Shown here: positions 57,754 to 64,000 of the stretch, piece by piece
How positions within the stretch are numbered: position 1 is the first letter of the stretch
Layout: the number at the start of each line of letters is the position of its first letter
Assembly (NCBI RefSeq): GCF_024112395.2
Contig: NZ_CP078013.2
Coordinates: 6,542,501-6,606,500 of the forward strand
Origin: Pseudomonas pergaminensis
Lineage (GTDB): Bacteria > Pseudomonadota > Gammaproteobacteria > Pseudomonadales > Pseudomonadaceae
Direction: 5' to 3'
DNA: 64,000 bases
Made by a program: the position numbers and the translations under genes
Notes under the pieces: model-generated
Database searches by the model: none
Told to the model about the DNA's origin: nothing
The model's input: the letters and a program-made list of their open reading frames with translations, nothing else

Positions 57754-58315
57754 GCACCTCGTGCCTGCTTATGTAGGTAATTAGGAATTGATTGATTGAG
57801 CTGGTTTTAGAGCTTTGGCGGCAAGTATAGGGACTTAGCCCTTCCTAAAGAACCCTTTGCACAAAATTTAACCAGCTGTGGATGAATCACAGACAATAGA
57901 AATTAAAAGAGAGAAATTTATTAAATCTTTGTTTTTATGTTTATTTCTACTGAACCCTATTTCTGTGGATAGATCTACGCAGGCCTTTATCTACGGTATG
58001 TACAGCGATTCAAAAGTCTGTGGTCATGTGCCAATGAGGCCCTTGGATAAGTGCTTTAAGCCTGTGGATTAAACGTGTGGTTATCCACAGAGGGGTTTTT
58101 GCTCAGGTTTCAGGCCCTGTTATCAACTGGGCACAGGGGCGGTTATTCACAGGGCTTAATCCACAGAAATCGGTGATGCTGTCTGTATTCGGTCCACGAC
58201 AACGCCAACAGAAACCTCCACTCGGTGATGAGCCCAGCAAAAAAGAGATCTATTGTGAGAAAACGACAGGGCAGTTAATAATAGCGATTATCATTAACCT
58301 ACCTTGTCATGCCCT
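57754..58315. other. Intergenic region with AT-rich tract and DnaA-box cluster (origin-like)
   Basis: About 560 bases without a convincing gene. From 57890 to 57960 the sequence is strongly AT-rich (AAATTTATTAAATC and similar). Around it lie DnaA boxes: exact TTATCCACA at 58081-58089 and TTATTCACA at 58143-58151, plus one-mismatch versions at 57879, 57964, 58063 and 58157. An AT-rich unwinding tract flanked by DnaA boxes beside gidA/mnmG is how the E. coli origin is built. In Pseudomonas the accepted origin is next to dnaA, so this could be a secondary or relic origin, or a DnaA-titration or regulatory site. The mnmG promoter must also lie here. The right end carries a Fur box (58277-58295). 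A 64-codon reading frame at 57878 lacks support. Confidence 0.65.
58277..58295. promoter_or_regulatory. Fur box upstream of the iron-uptake sigma factor
   Basis: AATAATAGCGATTATCATT matches the 19-base Fur consensus GATAATGATAATCATTATC in most positions and contains the ATTATCATT half. It lies 20 bases before the sigma-factor start, as expected for an iron-starvation gene repressed by Fe-Fur. Confidence 0.82.
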
Positions 58316-58822
58316 ATGTCCCCTTCTTCACACACGGCTGCGGTCCAGAACATCTATGAGCAGCACCATTCCTGGCTGCACGGGTGGCTCAAAGGGAAGT
58401 TGCATAACGCCTGCGATGCGGCCGATGTGGCGCACGACACGTTCGTGCGCATCCTGGGCGGGCGGCATGCGGGGCAGATCGTTGAACCGCGAGACTATTT
58501 GGCGACCATTGCCAGGGGCTTGGTGATTGATCGTTACCGTCGACATGCCATCGAACAGGCCTATAAGCAAACCTTGGCCGAACGGCCTGAAGCCATAGCC
58601 ATCAGCGAAGAAGACAAAGCCATCATCATCGAGACGTTGGTGGCTGTGGATAAAGCCTTGTCGGCACTCGGCGAGCGAGCACGGCGGATATTTATGCTGT
58701 CGCAGATCGAGGGCCTGACTTATCAACAGATTGCCGATCAGCTTCAGGTTTCACTGACCACGGTGAAGAAACACATGATCCGTGCATTGACCGAATGCGC
58801 ATTGATCATGGCCAGCTTGTAA
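58316..58822 (+). CDS. FecI-type ECF sigma factor for iron uptake
   Basis: A 168-residue ECF sigma factor. Region 2 includes DAADVAHDTFVRIL and DYLATIARGLVIDRYRR (about 32-75), and region 4 includes LTYQQIADQLQVSLTTVKKHM (read in two halves, about 134-155). It would direct transcription of the TonB receptor gene downstream when its siderophore is bound. ATG at 58316 is preferred over 58304 because the latter lies only 8 bases from the Fur box. The stop overlaps the anti-sigma gene start by one base. Confidence 0.9.
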   Translation: MSPSSHTAAVQNIYEQHHSWLHGWLKGKLHNACDAADVAHDTFVRILGGRHAGQIVEPRDYLATIARGLVIDRYRRHAIEQAYKQTLAERPEAIAISEEDKAIIIETLVAVDKALSALGERARRIFMLSQIEGLTYQQIADQLQVSLTTVKKHMIRALTECALIMASL

Positions 58823-59766
58823 TGGCGGCGCCGGATCGCAAAACCTTTGAGGCCGCTGCCAGTTGGTATGTGCAGTTTCAATCCCAAACCCCTACCGCCG
58901 CCGAGCGTCAAGCCTGGCAACAATGGCTAAACGGCGATCCGTCCCATCAGGCCGCGTGGAACCAGATGGAGCAGTTGCAGCGCAGTCTCGGCGCCCTGCC
59001 CCAGGATTTCACCCGCCGCGCCTTGTCGACCGGACAGCAACGACGCCAGGTGTTGAAGTGGATGCTGGTGCTGGGCGGTACCGGGTACCTCGGCTGGAAT
59101 GTCCAGCAACACACGCCCCTGGCCAATGTATGGGCCGACTACCGGACGTCCGTGGGAGAGCGCCGGCGTATCGAGCTGGCTGACGGTACACGGATTGATC
59201 TGAACACCCGTACGGCAATTGATGTGGTATTCGATGGGCGCCAGCGTTTGATTCGCCTGCGTGAAGGTGAAGTACTTATCCACACCGGCAAGCGGGGTGG
59301 CCAGACGCCCTTTTATGTCGAGACCCGCCAAGGCCGAATCCAAGCCTTGGGCACCACCTTCACCGTGCGTCAGTTGCCAGACTCCACACGTGTCGGCGTC
59401 CTCGAGGATCGGGTGAGCGTAGCGCCTGGTGACCAACCCAATCACGCGCGGCTACTCAGTGCCGGTGAAAGCGCTGACTTCGATCGCCAACACGTGGGGC
59501 TTAACCACGCGTACCGCGGCTCACAAGCGGCGTGGGTCGATGGTCAGTTGATCGTATTGGACGCTCGCCTCGGGGATGTGATCGAAGACCTCGCCCGCTA
59601 CCGCCCGGGCGTCCTGCAATGCGACTTGGCGTCGGCACGCCTGCGTGTCTCCGGGACCTTCCGCCTGGATTCCACTGATGCGGTACTGGCCAATCTGCAG
59701 GCAACCCTGCCGATCCAGGTGAAGTACTTCACCCGCTATTGGGTTTCAGTGAAACGAATCGGTTGA
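58822..59766 (+). CDS. FecR-type anti-sigma regulator
   Basis: A 314-residue membrane regulator. The N-terminal cytoplasmic domain (1-75, with AASWYVQFQSQTP and W residues of DUF4880) holds the sigma factor; a short membrane helix lies at about 77-93. The periplasmic FecR domain (about 105-200, with RIELADGTRIDLNTRTAI) and C-terminal STN-like part contact the receptor. The start overlaps the sigma stop (TAATG). Confidence 0.92.
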   Translation: MAAPDRKTFEAAASWYVQFQSQTPTAAERQAWQQWLNGDPSHQAAWNQMEQLQRSLGALPQDFTRRALSTGQQRRQVLKWMLVLGGTGYLGWNVQQHTPLANVWADYRTSVGERRRIELADGTRIDLNTRTAIDVVFDGRQRLIRLREGEVLIHTGKRGGQTPFYVETRQGRIQALGTTFTVRQLPDSTRVGVLEDRVSVAPGDQPNHARLLSAGESADFDRQHVGLNHAYRGSQAAWVDGQLIVLDARLGDVIEDLARYRPGVLQCDLASARLRVSGTFRLDSTDAVLANLQATLPIQVKYFTRYWVSVKRIG

Positions 59767-59857
59767 TTGCAAAAAATATCCGCACAATGGTTATCTTTTT
59801 CTGACCTGACACGGCCCTACAGGTAATCACGACGCCACCTTCAGGGCTTATCCACTT

Positions 59858-62296
59858 ATGCGCCTCCCTTCCAAGCTCCGCCAGCGACTTTCCTACCACG
59901 GTATGACGTGCAGCCTGCTACTCGGCACGGCAGCCACCGGCGGTATTTTATTATCCACTGATGTCCTGGCCGCCAGCGCGGTGCAGCACTACGCTATTGC
60001 GGCGGGGCCCCTGGACAATGCGTTGAGCCAATTTGCCGCTCGGGCGAATGTGATTCTATCTTTCTCGCCCCAGCAAACCGCGCGTTTGAACTCGACCGGG
60101 CTTGAAGGCGAGTATTCGGTAGAGCAAGGCTTTGCGCTGTTGCTGCAGAACTCGGGGTTACAAGCGGTAGCCCAGGCGCCCGGCAGCTATGTCCTGCAGG
60201 CCGTTCCTGCTGGGCAACTCACGCTTGCGCCCACCACCGTCAGCACTTATCAACAAGACGGTTTTAACCAGGAGATCGCCGGGGATGTGGGCTACAAGGC
60301 ACAAAACAGCCGCGTCGGTACCAAGACCAGTACGCCTCTGTCAGAAACACCGCGTTCGGTATCCGTAGTCACCGGTCAGCGCATCAAGGACCAGAAGTCA
60401 CAGACCCTGACGGAAGTGTTGGGCTACGTGCCAGGTATCTTTGCGCCACCCTTTGCTGCCGGCGACGGTCTGGCGGGTGACCTGTTCTTCATTCGTGGTT
60501 TCAATGCCACCGATTATGGCTACGGTTTGCTGCGAGATGGCCTACGTGTACAAGGCAATCGGTATGACACCACCAGTGAGCCGTATGGCCTGGAGCGCGT
60601 CGAAATCTTCCGTGGCCCCTCTTCCCTGCTCTACGGCGAAAACGCACCTGGCGGTTTGGTGAACCTGGTGAGCAAGCACCCGACAGCCACGCCGCAGGGT
60701 GAAGTCCAGCTGGGGTATGGCTCCAATAATCGGCGTCAGCTGGGTGTGGATATCTCGGGGCCGCTCAATGACAGCGGCAATATTCTTGGCCGGGTTGTGA
60801 TGCTCGGTCGCAAATCCGACACGCAGACCGACCATGTGCCAGATGATCGCCTGTACATCGCGCCATCACTGACCCTGAATTTCGACGACTACAACACCCT
60901 TACCCTGTTGGCTAATTATCAAAAGGACCACACCAATCTCGAACTTGGCCTACCGGCTGCCGGCACCTTGCTGACAAATCCCAATGGCAAGCTATCCAAG
61001 CACACCATGCTCGGCGACCCGGACTGGAACACATTTGAACGCGAAGCCTGGAGCACCGGTTACGAATTCAGCCACAGCTTCAACGACGATTGGCAGTTCC
61101 GCCAGAACTCGCGGTATATGCAGTCGCGCATCAACCGCCATGAAACTTGGCCCAGCGCGCTGAATAACCGCGGGTTTGGTACGCAACTGAACATGACCGC
61201 CTATGACCGCTACAACAAGTCGATGGTGTATTCCCTGGATAACCAGTTGGAAGGCAAATTCCAGGTAGGCGGCCTGGAAAACACGGTGCTGTTGGGTGCC
61301 AGCTATGACCGCACTTCGTTCAATCAGGATTGGGACGCCGGTTTCGCCGGCACCATCAATGTGTATAACCCCGTGTATCTGCGTGATCCGCTTACGCCGG
61401 TGGCAGTGCAAAACACCTTGCTCGAGCAGCAGATGAAGGGCGTTTATGCACAGATCCAGAGCAAGTACGACCACTGGCTGTTCCTGCTGGGTGGCCGTCA
61501 GGACTGGGTCGACAGCGATTTCCGCGACAAGGTCAACAAGGCCAGTAACACCGGCTCGGAAGACCGCAAGTTCACCTACCAAGGCGGGGTGATGTACCAG
61601 TTCGACAACGGCCTGACGCCGTACGTCAGCTACTCCACCGCATTTGTGCCGGTGCAGCAGATCTCCAATGCCGGGTCACCGCTGAAGCCGATTACCAGCA
61701 GTCAGTACGAAGTGGGTGTGAAGTACGAGCCGATCGGCTGGGATACGGCGATGACCCTGTCGGTGTATGACCTGCGCAAGGAAGACGACACTTACCTCGA
61801 CGCCACCACCAACAGTTATCGCCAGGTGGGCGAAAGCCGGGCCAAAGGTGCGGAAGTCGAGGTGAACAGCAACATCACGCCCAACCTGAATGTGACGGCC
61901 GCTTACACCTACACTGACGCTCGGATTACCAAGGATTCGGCTACATCGCTGGTCGAAGGGCACCAGATGACGGGGGTTCCACGCAACCAGGCTTCGGTAT
62001 GGGGCAAGTACCGCTTCCTTGATGGCCAACTCAAAGGTTTGTCTCTGGGCGGCGGTGTGCGTTATTTCGACAGCACCTTTTCCTACACCGCGCCAACGCT
62101 CTACGGGAAGTTGGATGCAGGCAGCGTAACCTTGGTGGATGCAGCCGTTGGCTATCAAATCGATAAACATTGGTCTGTGGATGTGAACGCCAAGAACCTG
62201 TTCGACAAGGAATATGTATCTGGTTGCAACGACGCGGGCCGCTGCTATTGGGGGGACAGCCGCACGCTGCTTGGGACGGTTTCGTACAACTGGTGA
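59858..62296 (+). CDS. TonB-dependent siderophore receptor with signalling domain
   Basis: An outer-membrane transducer of 812 residues. A signal peptide runs to about residue 39 (ending VLAAS). An STN signalling domain follows (about 45-100, YAIAAGPLDNALSQFAA) and would touch FecR. Then come the plug (TPLSETPRSVSVVTGQR; VEIFRGPSSLLYGENAPGG) and a 22-strand barrel that ends in aromatic Trp. The sequence resembles FoxA/FiuA-type receptors for hydroxamate siderophores, but the ligand is inference. It is the target of the upstream sigma/anti-sigma pair. Confidence 0.92.
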   Translation: MRLPSKLRQRLSYHGMTCSLLLGTAATGGILLSTDVLAASAVQHYAIAAGPLDNALSQFAARANVILSFSPQQTARLNSTGLEGEYSVEQGFALLLQNSGLQAVAQAPGSYVLQAVPAGQLTLAPTTVSTYQQDGFNQEIAGDVGYKAQNSRVGTKTSTPLSETPRSVSVVTGQRIKDQKSQTLTEVLGYVPGIFAPPFAAGDGLAGDLFFIRGFNATDYGYGLLRDGLRVQGNRYDTTSEPYGLERVEIFRGPSSLLYGENAPGGLVNLVSKHPTATPQGEVQLGYGSNNRRQLGVDISGPLNDSGNILGRVVMLGRKSDTQTDHVPDDRLYIAPSLTLNFDDYNTLTLLANYQKDHTNLELGLPAAGTLLTNPNGKLSKHTMLGDPDWNTFEREAWSTGYEFSHSFNDDWQFRQNSRYMQSRINRHETWPSALNNRGFGTQLNMTAYDRYNKSMVYSLDNQLEGKFQVGGLENTVLLGASYDRTSFNQDWDAGFAGTINVYNPVYLRDPLTPVAVQNTLLEQQMKGVYAQIQSKYDHWLFLLGGRQDWVDSDFRDKVNKASNTGSEDRKFTYQGGVMYQFDNGLTPYVSYSTAFVPVQQISNAGSPLKPITSSQYEVGVKYEPIGWDTAMTLSVYDLRKEDDTYLDATTNSYRQVGESRAKGAEVEVNSNITPNLNVTAAYTYTDARITKDSATSLVEGHQMTGVPRNQASVWGKYRFLDGQLKGLSLGGGVRYFDSTFSYTAPTLYGKLDAGSVTLVDAAVGYQIDKHWSVDVNAKNLFDKEYVSGCNDAGRCYWGDSRTLLGTVSYNW

Positions 62297-62304
62297 TGGG
62301 TGAG

Positions 62305-62333
62305 GGCCTGAAGAATGTGGTGTTCTTCAGGCC
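62305..62333. terminator. Hairpin between convergent receptor and mnmE genes
   Basis: GGCCTGAAGAA (62305-62315) is exactly complementary to TTCTTCAGGCC (62323-62333) with a 7-base loop. It starts 8 bases after the receptor stop. There is no strong T-run, but it is the only hairpin I see in the 83-base convergent gap, so it likely ends the receptor transcript. Confidence 0.7.
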
Positions 62334-62379
62334 GCTATCGCTGCCAAGCCAATGCCTGCTGGGCGTGTGGATAACTTTT

Positions 62380-63750
62380 TTATTTGCCGATGCAGAAGCT
62401 GGAAAAGATCCGGCCCAACAAATCATCGGAGCTGAACGCACCGGTGATCTCTCCTAACAGCTGCTGCGCCTGACGCAGATCCTCCGCCAGCAGCTCCCCT
62501 GCCCCCGCTAAGGTCAGCTGTGCCCGGCCGTGCTCCAACGCTGCGCTCGCGTGGCGCAACGCCTCCAGGTGCCTACGGCGCGCACTGAAGCTGCTTTCCG
62601 AGGTCTGCTCGTAGCCCATACAAGCCTTGAGGTGCTCGCGCAGCAGTTCCAGGCCTTCACCCGCCGACTTGGCGCTCAGGCTAATCGTGACGTGGCCATC
62701 CGCGCTGGTTTCCATCGCAATGACTTCACCCGTCAAGTCGGCTTTGTTGCGAATCAAGGTGACCTTGGCCGGGTCCGGCCGTTGCTCAAGGAACTCCGGC
62801 CATAACGCGAAAGGATCCACAGCCTCGGGCGCCGTCGCATCCACTACCAGCAGAACTCGATCCGCTTCGCCGATGGCCTTGAGCGCGCGTTCCACGCCGA
62901 TCTTTTCCACCTGGTCATCGGTGTCGCGCAAACCGGCGGTGTCGACCACGTGCAGTGGCATGCCGTCGATGTGGATATGTTCGCGCAGGATATCCCGGGT
63001 GGTGCCGGCGATCTCTGTAACGATGGCGGCCTCACGGCCCGCCAGCGCATTCAACAGACTGGATTTGCCTGCGTTGGGCCGTCCAGCAATCACCACCGTC
63101 ATGCCGTCACGCAGCAGCGCACCTTGCCCGGCTTCACGCAACACTGTGGATAACTCGTCACGGACTTTATCGAGCATCGCCAAGACATGGCCATCGGCGA
63201 GGAAATCGATTTCTTCCTCGGGAAAATCAATCGCCGCCTCGACGTATATGCGTAGGCTGATCAGTTGTTCGGTCAGGTTATGCACACGTAGCGAGAACGC
63301 GCCCTGCAGCGAGCGCAGTGCGTTGCGTGCAGCCTGTGCAGAACTGGCTTCGATCAAATCAGCAATGGCCTCAGCCTGGGCCAGGTCGAGCTTGTCGTTG
63401 AGAAAGGCGCGTTCGCTGAACTCCCCAGGCCTGGCCAAGCGGCAGCCCAGTTGCAGGCAACGCTGCAGCAACATATCCAGCACAACCGGGCCGCCGTGGC
63501 CCTGCAATTCCAGGACATCTTCCCCGGTAAAGGAATTGGGCCCAGGGAAATAAAGGGCCAAGCCTTCGTCCAGCACCGTTTCGTCTGCATCCAGGAACGG
63601 GCCGTAATGGGCATACCGCGGCTTCAACTCGCGACCGCTGATAGCCTTGGCTGCAACGCTTGCGAGCGGCCCGGAAATTCTAACGATACCGACACCTCCG
63701 CGACCCTGAGCGGTAGCGACAGCAGCGATGGTTTCACGAGGAGCGCTCAT
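62380..63750 (-). CDS. mnmE: tRNA modification GTPase MnmE
   Basis: MnmE forms a complex with MnmG to modify U34 of tRNAs, using GTP and a folate one-carbon unit. The 456 residues show the N-terminal folate-binding domain, the G domain with [16 protein letters not shown] (about 224-239) and [10 protein letters not shown], and the C-terminal FCIGK whose Cys is required for the reaction. It lies downstream of yidC on the same strand, separated by a terminator-like hairpin. Confidence 0.97.
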   Translation of the reverse strand: MSAPRETIAAVATAQGRGGVGIVRISGPLASVAAKAISGRELKPRYAHYGPFLDADETVLDEGLALYFPGPNSFTGEDVLELQGHGGPVVLDMLLQRCLQLGCRLARPGEFSERAFLNDKLDLAQAEAIADLIEASSAQAARNALRSLQGAFSLRVHNLTEQLISLRIYVEAAIDFPEEEIDFLADGHVLAMLDKVRDELSTVLREAGQGALLRDGMTVVIAGRPNAGKSSLLNALAGREAAIVTEIAGTTRDILREHIHIDGMPLHVVDTAGLRDTDDQVEKIGVERALKAIGEADRVLLVVDATAPEAVDPFALWPEFLEQRPDPAKVTLIRNKADLTGEVIAMETSADGHVTISLSAKSAGEGLELLREHLKACMGYEQTSESSFSARRRHLEALRHASAALEHGRAQLTLAGAGELLAEDLRQAQQLLGEITGAFSSDDLLGRIFSSFCIGK

Positions 63751-63783
63751 CAGCAGGTTCCAGAACTAAAGTGACGGAAAGCA

Positions 63784-63807
63784 AAACGCCCCACTAGGGG
63801 GCGTCTT
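63784..63807 (-). terminator. Terminator-like hairpin between yidC and mnmE
   Basis: ACGCCCC (63786-63792) pairs with GGGGCGT (63798-63804) with a short loop, flanked by AAA on the left and CTT on the right. On the minus strand the stem is followed by TTTTGC, consistent with partial termination after yidC. A DnaA box TTATCCACA lies next to it (63814-63822). Confidence 0.7.
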
Positions 63808-63829
63808 GAGTGGTTATCCACAGAGTAAA

Positions 63830-64000
63830 TTACGCCGCGGCTTTTGCGGTAGCCGCTTCGATTTTACGTGTGATGTACCACTGTTGAGAGATCGACAACA
63901 CGTTGTTGACCACCCAGTACAGCACCAGACCAGCAGGGAACCACAGGAAGAAGAAGGTGAAGATGATTGGCATCATTTTCATTACCTTGGCCTGCATCGG
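63830..64000 (-). CDS. yidC: Membrane protein insertase YidC (C-terminal 56 residues only)
   Basis: The window edge cuts the gene; only the C-terminus is visible. [20 protein letters not shown] and [15 protein letters not shown] are the last membrane region of YidC/Oxa1, followed by [13 protein letters not shown] and a basic tail. YidC inserts and folds inner-membrane proteins, including subunits of the ATP synthase encoded nearby. Confidence 0.96.
   Translation of the reverse strand, partial: PMQAKVMKMMPIIFTFFFLWFPAGLVLYWVVNNVLSISQQWYITRKIEAATAKAAA

Noticed and set aside
57878-58072. 64-codon frame in the mnmG upstream gap
   Set aside because: It lies over the AT-rich and DnaA-box region, has no ribosome site or recognisable domain, and its AT-rich codons differ from all neighbours.

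Overview
The window reads as a piece of a Pseudomonas chromosome, most likely from the P. fluorescens group. The evidence is the high-GC, densely packed coding style, the order yidC-mnmE-mnmG-rsmG-parA-parB-atpIBEFHAGDC-glmU-glmR-glmS, and Pseudomonas-type REP/REPIN hairpins. The right edge cuts yidC, so by Pseudomonas synteny (yidC-yidD-rnpA-rpmH-oriC-dnaA) the replication origin should lie only a few kb beyond base 64000. The housekeeping genes from 42 kb onward are on the minus strand, the expected leading-strand orientation for a fork moving left.

Region by region. 1-3.96 kb: partial CPA2 antiporter, acyl-CoA thioesterase, lipoprotein, pdxY and a DUF3301 protein. 3.95-14.7 kb: a zinc-starvation island. 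It holds two COG0523 GTPases (one is zigA), a DUF1826 protein, dksA2, a small exported protein, a zinc amidase, folE2, a zinc-type ABC importer, hisI, a gamma-carbonic anhydrase and a second dihydroorotase. Two near-perfect Zur operators (7279 and 9023) control its divergent halves. 14.7-18 kb: DUF3617 protein, cardiolipin synthase and cfa. 18.1-20.05 kb: a three-gene RiPP metallophore cassette, made of a Cys-rich precursor of the bufferin type, a DUF692/MNIO enzyme and its DUF2063 partner. 20.2-26 kb: a third Zur-box operon of three SPFH (HflK/HflC-like) membrane proteins and an HmtA-like P1B ATPase. It runs in the same direction as the RiPP cassette and lies directly upstream of it.

26.3-32 kb: a lipid operon resembling E. 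coli ynbABCD, with added acyltransferase and small membrane-protein genes. 32-41.9 kb: Lrp regulator, LysE exporter, a giant alpha-2-macroglobulin with its partner pbpC, and a small unknown protein. 41.9-46.1 kb: glmS-glmR and glmU. 46.2-53.4 kb: the complete F1Fo ATP synthase operon. 53.5-57.75 kb: parB, parA, rsmG and mnmG. 57.75-58.3 kb: an AT-rich gap with DnaA boxes and, at its right end, a Fur box. 58.3-62.3 kb: a FecI/FecR/TonB-receptor iron cassette placed between mnmG and mnmE. 62.4-64 kb: mnmE and the 3' end of yidC.

The most interesting part is the metal region. Zinc-sparing paralogues, a zinc importer, a metal ATPase in an SPFH operon and a peptide metallophore maturation cassette all lie within about 22 kb. 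Other points worth attention are a parS site inside folE2, a striking excess of exact TTATCCACA DnaA boxes, and a CDP-alcohol phosphatidyltransferase with two motif aspartates replaced by asparagine. I see no tRNA, rRNA, CRISPR array, prophage or insertion sequence.
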